A stretch of 64,000 bases of DNA. Origin: Faecalibacillus intestinalis (GTDB lineage: Bacteria > Bacillota_I > Bacilli_A > Erysipelotrichales > Coprobacillaceae). Shown here piece by piece: positions 22,366 to 32,300 of the stretch (within the stretch, counting starts at the first letter, position 1; every line of letters begins with the position of its first letter). The notes beneath the pieces are model-generated. The model worked only from the letters and a program-made list of their open reading frames with translations, ran no database searches and was not told the DNA's origin. A program made the position numbers and the translations under genes. The stretch covers positions 62,001 to 126,000 of the forward strand of contig NZ_PYLQ01000001.1 of NCBI RefSeq assembly GCF_003024685.1, written 5' to 3'.

Positions 22366-23724
22366 AATTAAATCATAAATTGCTTTAGCAAAGATTTCTG
22401 TTGATTTTAATAATGAGTCAATCTTTATGTTTTCATTGTTACCATGAATTGCGTTATCTTCATCTTTGAATTCACATCCAAAAGCTACACAATTTGGCAT
22501 TGATTTAGCATAAGTTCCTCCCCCAATTGCTTGTGGTTGACTTTCTGTATCATCTGAAACTTCAACATAAGCTTTATGAAGTTTTTGAACAAGTTCACTG
22601 TTTGGATCTATATAAAGTGGTTCATGAATATCACTTTCTAAATTTAATCCAAGAGACTGACATAATTCTTTTACACTATCACACATTTTCTTTAAATCAA
22701 TTTCATGAGGACAACGTAAGTCTAATTCAATATCAGCATCTTCTTTAACATATTTGACAACACCTAAATTCATTGTTAATTTACCCATTAATCCTTCATG
22801 ATTAATTTGTAAACCTTTTCCATAATAATCATTTAAATACGTTGCAATAAAATGTACAAGTTTATTATTAATAACAGTATCTAAATAAGTTGCAAGTAAA
22901 CTTACAGCGTTAATTCCTTCTTCTGGTAAAGAAGCATGTGCGCTTTTTCCTTTTAAGACAAGCTTTGTACAATTTCCTTCTTCTTCAATGATACCAGTTA
23001 CATGATGATCACTTAAAAATTGTTTAAATGATTCTTCATATTGTTTATGATTCCCTTCGATAATTGCTTCACATTCACCAGGAACAATATTTACACGATC
23101 ACCAGCTACCATTGCAATCAATCCATCTTTTTTTACATTTCCTGTTATATGGAAACGAACAATTCCTTTTTCACCATAAACAACAGGGAATTCAGCATCA
23201 GGAGTAAATCCCATAGATGGATATGGATTCTTAGTAAAGTAATGTTCAACGCAAGAAGATCCACGTTCTTCATCACAACCAAAAATAACACGAATTTTCT
23301 TTTTAACAGGTAAATCTAAATCATGAATGATTTTAGCAGCATAATATCCAGCAAGTAAAGGTCCTTTATCATCAGCAACACCTCTACCATAAAGTTTACC
23401 ATTAGCTTGAACCACTTTAAATGGATCGCTGTCCCATCCTCTTGAATCAACAGGAACAACATCCAAATGACCTAAAATACCAAAACTTTCTTCTTGATCA
23501 CCAATATCTATATGTCCAGCATAACCATTTTCATCATGTACAACAAAACCATCTCTTTTTCCAATTGCTAACATAGTATCAAGAGCTTGTCTACATTCAC
23601 TTCCATAAGGTTGGTTTTCACCAATTGTTTTTTCATTATAAACGGAAGGAATTGCACATAATGTTTCAATATCTTGAATAAGCTGTTCCTTTCTTTTTTC
23701 GACTTCTTCTTTAAAGTTAATCAT
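22357..23724 (-). CDS. pepV: dipeptidase PepV / Sapep (M20 family)
   Basis: Zinc metallopeptidase releasing amino acids from dipeptides in the cytoplasm. The 455 residues carry the M20 metal-ligand set: GHLDVVP (His86, with Asp88), GRGVADDKGP (bridging Asp118/119), CDEERGSS (catalytic Glu152, ligand Glu153) and IHGNNE near the C-terminus. The PepV lid domain lies in the middle. Start ATG is behind GAGGTGATTTTAAT. Monocistronic. Confidence 0.94.
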   Translation of the reverse strand: MINFKEEVEKRKEQLIQDIETLCAIPSVYNEKTIGENQPYGSECRQALDTMLAIGKRDGFVVHDENGYAGHIDIGDQEESFGILGHLDVVPVDSRGWDSDPFKVVQANGKLYGRGVADDKGPLLAGYYAAKIIHDLDLPVKKKIRVIFGCDEERGSSCVEHYFTKNPYPSMGFTPDAEFPVVYGEKGIVRFHITGNVKKDGLIAMVAGDRVNIVPGECEAIIEGNHKQYEESFKQFLSDHHVTGIIEEEGNCTKLVLKGKSAHASLPEEGINAVSLLATYLDTVINNKLVHFIATYLNDYYGKGLQINHEGLMGKLTMNLGVVKYVKEDADIELDLRCPHEIDLKKMCDSVKELCQSLGLNLESDIHEPLYIDPNSELVQKLHKAYVEVSDDTESQPQAIGGGTYAKSMPNCVAFGCEFKDEDNAIHGNNENIKIDSLLKSTEIFAKAIYDLIKE

Positions 23725-23825
23725 ATTAAAATCACCTCAGCATATATTATACATTTTTCATAATAATTTTTAAACACATTTGATAAAATAATGTTATGAT
23801 AAAGACAGTATAGGGGGAAATATCA

Positions 23826-24236
23826 ATGGAAAATATAAGATTTCATATTACAGTAAAAGGAATTGTTGTTTTTAAACAAAAAGTATTATTAATGAAAAGA
23901 GTTAGACCATCTAGTGATGGACTAGGATATTGGGAGCTTCCTGGGGGCGGTTTAGAATATGGGGAAACACCGAATGAAGCTTTAAAAAGAGAATTGAAAG
24001 AAGAAACGGGTTTAACGATCGATGTTGTTAAACCAGCATATACTTTTACCAAAATAAGAAAGGATTATCAAACAGTAGGTATTGGTTATTTAGCATCTAC
24101 AGATGATGATCATGTTTCTATTTCTTTTGAACATACGGATTATAAATGGTGTTCAATTGATGAATTAAAAGATTATTTATGTGATGAAATTTACCAAGAT
24201 ATTATCTATACGTTAAAAGAATATACAAGTATTTAA
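23826..24236 (+). CDS. Nudix hydrolase
   Basis: A 136-residue single-domain Nudix enzyme. The box at residues 41-63 matches the consensus exactly (G, five residues, E47, seven residues, R55-E56-L-x-E59-E60-x-G). Family members hydrolyse nucleoside diphosphates linked to another group; the substrate here cannot be told. LPGGGLEYGE and the KRVRPSSDGLGYWELP lead resemble the NUDIX group acting on (d)NTPs or ADP-sugars. It sits 10 bases ahead of tex with an SD between, so they are probably co-transcribed. Confidence 0.9.
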   Translation: MENIRFHITVKGIVVFKQKVLLMKRVRPSSDGLGYWELPGGGLEYGETPNEALKRELKEETGLTIDVVKPAYTFTKIRKDYQTVGIGYLASTDDDHVSISFEHTDYKWCSIDELKDYLCDEIYQDIIYTLKEYTSI

Positions 24237-24246
24237 AGAGGTTTAT

Positions 24247-26385
24247 ATGAATCAAGAAATTATTAAAACAATAAGTGAAGAATTAAATGTAAGAGTACAT
24301 CAAATTGAAGCAGTGTTATCTTTATTAGAAGAAGGTAATACAGTTCCTTTTATAGCACGTTATCGAAAAGAAAAGACGGGTGCTTTAGATGAAGATCAAA
24401 TACGTACAATTGATAAATATTATCAATATCAAGTGAATTTATTAAAAAGAAAAGAAGATGTTATTCGTTTAATTGATGAAAAAGGAATGTTAAATGAAAA
24501 ATTAAAAACAGATATTTTAAAAGCTACACAATTAAGTGAAGTTGAAGATCTTTATCGTCCTTATAAAGAAAAAAGAAAAACAAAAGCAACAGCCGCTAAA
24601 GCAAAAGGATTAGAACCTTTAGCTAAATGGATCTTAGCTTTAAATAAAGGAGATATTTTAGTAGAAGCTAAAAAATATTTAAATGATGATGTTTTAAATG
24701 TAGAAGATGCCATTCAAGGAGCTTTAGATATTATTGCTGAAGATATTGCTGATGATATTAAATATCGTAAGTTTTTAAAAGATATGCTATATAAAGGTGG
24801 TATTTTAAAAACAAGTGAAAAGAAAAAACATGATGATGAAAATAAAGTTTATGAAATGTATTATAACTATCAAGAAAAAGTAAAAACTTTAGTATCACAT
24901 CGTATTTTAGCAATCAATCGAGCTGAAAAAGAAAAAGTAATCAATGTAAATATAGAAGGAGATAAAGATTATTATTTACAATACATTACAAGAGGTGTTA
25001 CAAAAAACAGAGAAACAAATCTTTTACCATATATTCAAAAAGCAGTAGAAGACAGTTATCAAAGATTATTATTCCCTTCTATTGAAAGAGAAATAAGAAA
25101 AGAATTAACAGAAAAAGCTAATGAACAAGCATTAAAAGTCTTTTCAGTCAATTTAGAAAATCTTTTATTACAAGCACCATTAAAAAATAAAATGGTCTTA
25201 GGTGTTGATCCTGCTTATCGAACAGGATGTAAATTAGCAGTTGTTGATCAAACGGGTAAAGTCTTACACATTGATAAAGTCTTTATTACTTTACCTAAAG
25301 ATAATTATGATAAAGATATTAAAACTTTATTAGATATTATTTCAAAATATAAAATTGAAATTATTGCTATTGGAAATGGAACTGCTTCAAGAGAATCAGA
25401 AGCCTTTATTGCCAAACTTATTCAAGAACATCATTTGAATGTAGAATTTGCTATTATTTCTGAAGCAGGTGCTTCTGTTTATTCAGCGAGTCAAATTGCT
25501 AAAGAAGAATTTCCAGATTATCATGTAGAAGAAAGATCTGCAGTATCAATTGCAAGACGTTTACAAGATCCACTTGCTGAACTTGTTAAAATTGAACCCA
25601 AAGCAATTTCAGTTGGACAATATCAACATGATATTCCTGAAAAAGATTTAGAAGAACAATTGGATTTCGTTGTTGAAAAAACAGTAAATAATGTAGGTGT
25701 TGATATCAATACAGCTTCTAAGTCATTACTTAAATATGTTGCAGGATTAAATGCTGGTGTAGCACAACAAATTGTTTTATATCGAAATGAACATGGTAAA
25801 TTTCATAATCGAAATGAAATAAAAAATGTAAAAAAATTAGGAGCTAAAACATATACACAAGCAATAGGTTTTTTACGTATCTTAGATGGTGATCTTCCAT
25901 TAGATGCTACTGCTATTCATCCTGAAAATTATCAACAAGCTTTAGATTTATTAAATTTATGTCAATTATCATTAGCTGATTTAGGAACAGTGGAACTTAA
26001 AGATAAATTATTAAAAATTAATAAAAAAGAAGTTATAGAAACTTTAGAAATTGACCAATATACATTAGATGATATTATTGATTGTTTAATTAAACCAAAT
26101 CGTTCAATTAGAGATCAATATCAAACACCACTTTTAAAAAAAGATATTCTTCATATAGAAGACCTAAAACCAGGAATGGTTTTAGAAGGAACTGTTAGAA
26201 ATGTTGTTGATTTTGGAGCTTTTGTGGATATTGGCTTAAAAAATGATGGTTTAGTGCATATATCAAAAATGTCAAAACAAAGAATTAAACATCCATTAGA
26301 TGTTTTAAGTATAGGGGATATTGTAGAAGTCAATGTCATAGATGTTGATTTAAATAAAAAAAGAGTAAGTTTAAGTATGATCTAG
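24247..26385 (+). CDS. tex: Tex-family RNA-binding transcription accessory protein
   Basis: A 712-residue Tex/YqgF-like protein. Domains in order: an N-terminal helical region with EEGNTVPFIARYRKE, a YqgF/RNase-H-like fold (about 315-440, VLGVDPAYRTGCKLAVVD), tandem helix-hairpin-helix (LLKYVAGLNAGVAQQIVLYR) and a C-terminal S1 RNA-binding domain (about 636-710, LKPGMVLEGTVRNVVDFGAFVDIG). The catalytic acids of YqgF are usually lost in Tex. Role: nucleic-acid binding linked to transcription and stress; not fully defined in Firmicutes. Confidence 0.95.
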   Translation: MNQEIIKTISEELNVRVHQIEAVLSLLEEGNTVPFIARYRKEKTGALDEDQIRTIDKYYQYQVNLLKRKEDVIRLIDEKGMLNEKLKTDILKATQLSEVEDLYRPYKEKRKTKATAAKAKGLEPLAKWILALNKGDILVEAKKYLNDDVLNVEDAIQGALDIIAEDIADDIKYRKFLKDMLYKGGILKTSEKKKHDDENKVYEMYYNYQEKVKTLVSHRILAINRAEKEKVINVNIEGDKDYYLQYITRGVTKNRETNLLPYIQKAVEDSYQRLLFPSIEREIRKELTEKANEQALKVFSVNLENLLLQAPLKNKMVLGVDPAYRTGCKLAVVDQTGKVLHIDKVFITLPKDNYDKDIKTLLDIISKYKIEIIAIGNGTASRESEAFIAKLIQEHHLNVEFAIISEAGASVYSASQIAKEEFPDYHVEERSAVSIARRLQDPLAELVKIEPKAISVGQYQHDIPEKDLEEQLDFVVEKTVNNVGVDINTASKSLLKYVAGLNAGVAQQIVLYRNEHGKFHNRNEIKNVKKLGAKTYTQAIGFLRILDGDLPLDATAIHPENYQQALDLLNLCQLSLADLGTVELKDKLLKINKKEVIETLEIDQYTLDDIIDCLIKPNRSIRDQYQTPLLKKDILHIEDLKPGMVLEGTVRNVVDFGAFVDIGLKNDGLVHISKMSKQRIKHPLDVLSIGDIVEVNVIDVDLNKKRVSLSMI

Positions 26386-26393
26386 GTGATGAT

Positions 26394-27065
26394 GTGTATA
26401 GAATATATGCTTTGATATTATGTTTATGTCTTGTGGGATGTACACAAAAAAAAGATATCGAGGTATCAACTCAAAAGGAAAATTTTAGTTATGAAGAGGT
26501 TTCAGAAAATTTTTCAAAGTTGCAATGTGGGGATATTATTAATATTGAAAATAGCCATTATATTTCAAATATTGCGATTCCTGGTAGGTGGAAACATACA
26601 CTTATCTATTTAGGAAGTCTAAAACAAGTTCAAGAACTTTTGGATACTTCTTTTCCATATTATGAAAAAATCGTGAAGATGTATAAAACGCAAAAGGAAA
26701 TACTTGTTTTAGATGCAAATGTTGGAGGCGTACAGATACGTACCTTTGATCAAATGGCTAATTTAAAAAATGAGTCATATTTAAAAGCCATGACATGTTT
26801 TCGTTTTTTAAAAGAGAATACTTTTATTAAAGATTTTTTGAAAAATGCTTTAGATTATTTAAATTATCCTTATGATTATCAAATGGATTTATCAAGTGAT
26901 CAAGAATTATATTGTAGTGAGCTGGTGGTTTGTTCATTAAAAAAAATGAATATCACTCTTTCTAAACAAACACAAGTTTTTAAATATCGTATTATTTCAC
27001 CAACAGATTTAATAGAAGAACTTGTAGAAAAAAAATTGGTGAAAAATGTTTTAATTTTAGAATAA
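26394..27065 (+). CDS. lipoprotein with YiiX/YycO-like permuted NlpC/P60 cysteine hydrolase domain
   Basis: A 223-residue surface lipoprotein. A signal peptide with lipobox LVGC predicts lipidation at Cys16. The rest matches the circularly permuted papain-like (YiiX/YebB/YycO) fold: QCGDIINIE, RWKHTLIYLG with His68, and LYCSELVVCSL with the presumed nucleophile Cys174. Such enzymes act on amide or ester bonds in the envelope; the substrate is unknown. The GTG start at 26394 follows AGGTGATGAT; nearby ATGs are in another frame. It is nine bases after tex, so likely co-transcribed. Confidence 0.85.
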   Translation: MYRIYALILCLCLVGCTQKKDIEVSTQKENFSYEEVSENFSKLQCGDIINIENSHYISNIAIPGRWKHTLIYLGSLKQVQELLDTSFPYYEKIVKMYKTQKEILVLDANVGGVQIRTFDQMANLKNESYLKAMTCFRFLKENTFIKDFLKNALDYLNYPYDYQMDLSSDQELYCSELVVCSLKKMNITLSKQTQVFKYRIISPTDLIEELVEKKLVKNVLILE

Positions 27066-27134
27066 TGTAGTTGTCTAGATAAGCAATATGATGTAGAATA
27101 TTAAGTAGATAAAAAAGAAGGAGAAGAAGTGTTC

Positions 27135-27344
27135 ATGGCTATTGGTATTGTAAAGAATTTTAACAAAGATAAAGGTTTTGGATTTATCAACATGGAAGGT
27201 GAAGAAAGAGATATTTTCTTCCACTATTCACAACTTGTTCAAGAAGGATTTAAAACAATTGATCCTGGACAAAAGGTTGAGTTTGAATTAGTTGAAGGAG
27301 ATCGTGGTCTTCAAGCACATCAAGTTGTTAAAATTACTGAATAA
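27135..27344 (+). CDS. csp: cold-shock domain protein (second copy)
   Basis: A 69-residue cold-shock domain with FNKDKGFGFIN (RNP1) and DIFFHYSQLV (RNP2). It differs clearly from the copy at 12.8 kb: the usual Trp of VKWFN is replaced in VKNFN, which removes one stacking aromatic. The start is uncertain. ATG 27135 is preferred by homology, but GTG 27129 has better spacing to AAGGAG (27118-27123). Confidence 0.92.
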   Translation: MAIGIVKNFNKDKGFGFINMEGEERDIFFHYSQLVQEGFKTIDPGQKVEFELVEGDRGLQAHQVVKITE

Positions 27345-27368
27345 GGACAGTGTCCTTATTCTTTTGTT
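27339..27368 (+). terminator. terminator of second csp
   Basis: GAATAAGGAC-AGT-GTCCTTATTC then TTTTGTTTT; overlaps the stop codon. Confidence 0.88.
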
Positions 27369-27383
27369 TTAAGGGGGTATTTT

Positions 27384-28241
27384 ATGAACGATACAAAAAA
27401 AGGAATGTTATTTATTATAATGGCAGCGTTCTTTTTTGCAAGTATGAATGTTTTTGTTAAGTTATCAGGTGATTTATCATCTATTCAAAAAAGTTTTTTT
27501 CGTAATTTAATTGCAGCACTTTTTGCATTTATTATTCTAATTAAAAGTAAAGAAGGTTTTACCTATCAAAAGAAGGATATACCGATGTTGCTTTTACGTT
27601 CTACTTTTGGAACGTTAGGTATCTTATGTAATTTTTATGCAGTAGATCATTTATTAGTAAGTGATGCATCTATGCTTAATAAGTTATCACCATTTTTCGT
27701 TATTATCTTTTCTTCATTATTTTTAAAAGAAAAAGCAAATACGATTCAAAAAGTAACAGTTGTGATTGCTTTTATAGGAAGTTTATTTGTAATTAAACCT
27801 TCTATTCATTTTGTAAGTAATATCAATTCGTTTATTGGAGTTTTAGGAGCGATGGGAGCAGGGATTGCTTATACATGTGTTAGAAAATTAGGACAACAAG
27901 GTGTTGCTGGAGCAAAAATTGTTTTCTTTTTCTCATTATTTTCATGTTTATCTGTTGTACCTTATTTAATTTTTCATTTTCAACCTATGACACTTCAACA
28001 AATTGGTTGTTTACTCATGGCAGGATTAATGGCAGCAGGAGGACAATTTTCAATTACGAATGCTTATACATATGCACCTGCTAAAGAAATATCGATATAT
28101 GATTACACGCAAGTTATTTTTGCAGCTGTACTTGGCTTTTTCTTATTAAATCAAGTACCTGATGTTTATAGTGTAATCGGTTATATAATTATCATCGGAG
28201 TTGCTTTTTGGAATTTTATGAAACAAAAAAGATGCGTTTAG
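27384..28241 (+). CDS. EamA/DMT-superfamily transporter
   Basis: A 285-residue membrane protein with ten predicted helices formed by two EamA repeats (first about 5-138, second about 150-280). Typical marks are the FFASMNVFVKLSG start, LRSTFGTLGILCNFYAVDHL and KLSPFFVIIFSSLFLKEK at the end of repeat one. Substrates of this superfamily are mostly metabolites or drugs; none can be assigned here. Convergent with glycerate kinase, with the two stop regions overlapping by four bases. Confidence 0.9.
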   Translation: MNDTKKGMLFIIMAAFFFASMNVFVKLSGDLSSIQKSFFRNLIAALFAFIILIKSKEGFTYQKKDIPMLLLRSTFGTLGILCNFYAVDHLLVSDASMLNKLSPFFVIIFSSLFLKEKANTIQKVTVVIAFIGSLFVIKPSIHFVSNINSFIGVLGAMGAGIAYTCVRKLGQQGVAGAKIVFFFSLFSCLSVVPYLIFHFQPMTLQQIGCLLMAGLMAAGGQFSITNAYTYAPAKEISIYDYTQVIFAAVLGFFLLNQVPDVYSVIGYIIIIGVAFWNFMKQKRCV

Positions 28242-28254
28242 TGACGCATCTTTT
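28227..28254. terminator. bidirectional terminator inside both gene ends (EamA / glycerate kinase)
   Basis: AAAAGATGCGT-TTAGTG-ACGCATCTTTT. The hairpin encodes the last codons and stops of both convergent genes. Confidence 0.9.
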
Positions 28255-29368
28255 GTCCTAATTGGATACTTCTTGTAAGCCTAAAAGCAGCTTTATAAAC
28301 ATTTTCACTGGCGTTTTCTAAAGCATTTTCTAAAGAGCAGCAATGATCAATACAACTTTCAATCGTTGTAATATAATTATAAATATCACCAACATTTTCT
28401 CCAATAGAGACAACAATACAAACTGTGTCAACACCATATTTTTTTGCTCTTTGACTCACTCCAGTAGGTACTTTTCCATACATTGATTGATGATCAATAC
28501 GTCCTTCACCGCTAATAACAAGATCACAATCTTTGACGTATTCATCAAAATGAACAACATCTAAAACAGTTTCAATTCCACTTTGTAGTTTAGCATTTAA
28601 AAACGTCATTAAACCAAATCCCAAACCACCAGCAGCTCCAGAACCAGTTTCTTCACTATAATCTTGATAGCCTTTTTTAATACATATTTCTACAAGATGT
28701 TTTAATCCTTGATCTAAAAATTGAATATCCTTTTCATTAGCTCCTTTTTGAGGGCCATAGATAGTACTGGCACCTGTTTTACCACAAAGTGGATTTGTTA
28801 CATCACACATGACGATGATTTGTGTATCTTTTATTCGAGAATCAAGTTGATGAGTATCAATATCTTCAATGAAAGGTAAGTTTTCAGGAATAGGTTCTAA
28901 AACTTGGTGATTTTTATCTAAAAAACGAATTCCTAAATGATGAGCCATTCCAATCCCACCATCATTGGTAGCTGAACCACCAATTCCAAGATAGATTTTT
29001 TGACAATGACGATCTAGTGCATCTTTAATAAGTTCACCAGTTCCTTTTGTATTTGCTTCTCTAATTTTCTTTTCTTTAACAAGAGGCAGTCCAGAAGCAC
29101 TTGCCATTTCAATAATAGCTCCTTGACTAGTGATACCATAGCTTGCTTGAATAAGCTCTTGTAAGGCATTATGACAGTCAATTGTTATATATTGACCATT
29201 TAAGGATTCAACAATAGCTTGTGTTGTTCCTTCTCCTCCATCAGCCATTGATAGCGTTTTAAAAGAAACATCTTCAAAAACTTCTTTAAATCCTTTTTGA
29301 ATACTTTTAGATATTTCTAAAGAAGATAAACTTCCTTTATAAGAATCACTTGCAATTAATATTTTCAT
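28238..29368 (-). CDS. glxK: glycerate kinase (type I)
   Basis: Phosphorylates D-glycerate, feeding it into lower glycolysis (2-phosphoglycerate in the GarK/GlxK family). The 376 residues show the family marks MKILIASDSYKGSLSS, MADGGEGTTQAIVESL, GLGGSATNDGG-like GIGGSATNDGGIGMA and GAAGGLGFGLM. SD AGGAGG directly follows the addA stop, nine bases upstream, so it is probably read with addB-addA; no metabolic link to them is apparent. Confidence 0.94.
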   Translation of the reverse strand: MKILIASDSYKGSLSSLEISKSIQKGFKEVFEDVSFKTLSMADGGEGTTQAIVESLNGQYITIDCHNALQELIQASYGITSQGAIIEMASASGLPLVKEKKIREANTKGTGELIKDALDRHCQKIYLGIGGSATNDGGIGMAHHLGIRFLDKNHQVLEPIPENLPFIEDIDTHQLDSRIKDTQIIVMCDVTNPLCGKTGASTIYGPQKGANEKDIQFLDQGLKHLVEICIKKGYQDYSEETGSGAAGGLGFGLMTFLNAKLQSGIETVLDVVHFDEYVKDCDLVISGEGRIDHQSMYGKVPTGVSQRAKKYGVDTVCIVVSIGENVGDIYNYITTIESCIDHCCSLENALENASENVYKAAFRLTRSIQLGQKMRH

Positions 29369-29377
29369 AGAAACCTC

Positions 29378-32300
29378 CTAAAGTGTAACATAACGATGAA
29401 TGTGTAAATAATAAACAATAGCTTCCACTTCTTTATTTGGAAATATTTGCTTCATAATCTTTTTATAATAATACATTTGACCTTGATGAAGTTCTTTTAA
29501 GAGTTCATCAGAACTATTTTTAGCTAATGTATCTGTCTTATAATCAATGATTGTTATTTTATCTTCGTTAATACATAAAACGTCAAAAATACCATGAATA
29601 ATTTGTTTATTTTCATTTAAAAATGAAAATTCTTTTTCTTTATAACAATATGAGCTTTTTAACATCAATTGATAAATATCACTTTCAATAAAGCTTTCTA
29701 AATGAACCTTATATTGATTTAAAAGAGTTCTCGCTTCTTCATTAAATAAAGATCTTTGTATAATATTTTGAAAACACTCTTCAAAATTTAATTCTTTATC
29801 TAAAGGATACAATTCTAAAAATAAATGAACAAGAGTTCCTCGATCAGTTGCTTTCATTAATGATTCATTTTCTTCATCATCTCTTTCAAAAAAACGATTT
29901 CCATCATCAATAATAGAAGTAACTGCTACTGTTTTATCAAAAGGTGCTTTGTTTTGATAATTAAATTGACTATTTTTTAAATAAAGTTCTCGATCATTAT
30001 TTTCTATTTGACTTGTTGGATAGATATATTCATCAATTGTATGAACATCAATAATTGATGTATGAAATTTAGAATGACAGGTATTAAGTTGCATCGTGTT
30101 TTCTTGATAAAGTTTTAATTGTAAAGCGTTATTTTTTACTTGATCCAAATCATAATAATTTTTAATTTTTTCATCAAATAATGATAAATCAATACATTGT
30201 TGAATAAAATCAGGATGACGTATTAAAGCAAGCATGATCCAATTCAACATTTGATTTGATTTACGAATCGTTGCAGGTAAAAGATGACATGAAGCATCCA
30301 GCGCGTAATCAATGACTTGCTTTTGCCATTTTTCAATCATATTAATCTCTTTTAAACCACCCGTTAAAACCAACTTTTGAGATGCTCTTGTAAGAGCTAC
30401 ATAAAGAATACGCATTTCTTCATTAATGGTTTCATTATCAAGAACTGTTGAAAAGATACCACGTAAAGGATGTGGATATTCAATAAGGACATTTTGAAAA
30501 TCTCCTAAATTTTGTTTTTGATGAGGATTTAAAATGATTCCTAAATTTTTATCTTGAATTAAAGGTGCTTTTCCATCAGAAAAATTAAATTGATGGTTCA
30601 TTTGATTAACGATTACGATAGGAAATTCAAGTCCCTTTGATTGATGGATCGTCATAAAAGTAACAGCATCACCATCACTTGAAAGAGTAGCAGGTTTATA
30701 ATCAATTCCTAAAGTCATTGTTTGTTCAAATTTATGAACGATTTGATATAAAGAAAGACCTTCATCTGCTTTCAACATTTCAATTAAAAGTTGAACATTG
30801 GCATAGCGTTGTTTACCATTATAAAGAGAACTGATAAATAGATCGTATTCGTTTTCTTTAATAAATTTTTCTAAAACTTCATATACTGGATGATTTCTAG
30901 CAAATTCTTGCATTTCATGATAATAGTTTAAAAAATCAATCGCTTCTTGATCGGCTGCTTGTTTTAAAGAATCATACATAGATGTATTTTCTATTTTATG
31001 AAGGTAAAGCCAGTTTTCATCAAAGCGTGTTTTTTTATAATTTCCTTTAAGTAATGAAATAAGTGCCAAATCATCTAAACAATTATCTAATGCTTTTAAA
31101 AAGTAAACACAATCTAAAATTTCATTACTTTCAAAAAATCCTTTAGTAAGAACAATTAAATTAGGAATAGAAATAGCATCAAAGACCTTTTTATAAGTTA
31201 TAAAATTAGCAACATTTCTCATCAAAACAACAACATCTTGATACTTTGCTAAACGATTTCCAGTATAAAAATCAAGTTCAAGATGACCAACCATCTCATG
31301 AATTTTTTTACCAATCATTTTTGCTTCATATTCAATCATATCCACTGTTTCATCTTCGGGTTTTAAAACCAGCATGATTTCACTATCGAAACGTTTTTCT
31401 TGATCGTAACGTAACATGGCTTTTTGTAATTTTTCATCAGTATCACATTTTTCTTTTCGTAAAAAGTCGTAATTTAGTTGGGCATGAGGATCATTGTCGT
31501 ATTCCAAACCACCATAACGACGATCCATAATCGCATTAAAGATATAGTTAATACTATCTAAAACAATTTTATTTGAACGATAATTGAATTTTAAATCGAT
31601 TCTTTGATTATTATCTTCAAGACCATAAGTGAGATATTTTTCATTAAAAATATCTAAATCTGCTTTTCTAAAACGATAAATCGATTGTTTCATATCCCCA
31701 ACCATAAAACGATTAATTTCAGGTTCTTGAAAACGAGAAATTAATAAAATCAAATTTTCTTGAATTTCATTTGTATCTTGGTATTCATCAATCATAATTT
31801 CATGAAATTGTTGATAAAGAGTTTGAGCAACTCCTTGATTTTCACTTAATAATTGAAGGGTATATTGTTCAAGGTCATTAAAATCTAAATAAGAAAGAGA
31901 TTTTTTATAAGCTTGGTATTTTTTTTGAAATTCTTTAAGATATTTTAAATAGATTTCTAAATGGCGATAAGAAACTTTTAAAACCTCACTTAATTCTTCA
32001 ATCGAAGAAGGCATACATTTTTGATAAGCTTTACTAAAAGTGTTTTTAGTTTGATCTAATAAGGATTTATATGTTTCTTTGATTGAATCATCAACATCTT
32101 TATAACTAGCTGCACGATGTTTTTCAATTTCTATACCCATTGAAAAATATTTTCCTTGATTAATACATTCTTTTAAATTTTGAAAATAATTTTCTAAAAC
32201 AGTATGTGGTGCAGGTAATTTCTTTGTTTCTTCAAAGTAAAAACCTAAACCATATGTTTGACAATAATCTTCAAGCTTTAAATAACTATCATAGGCTTCT

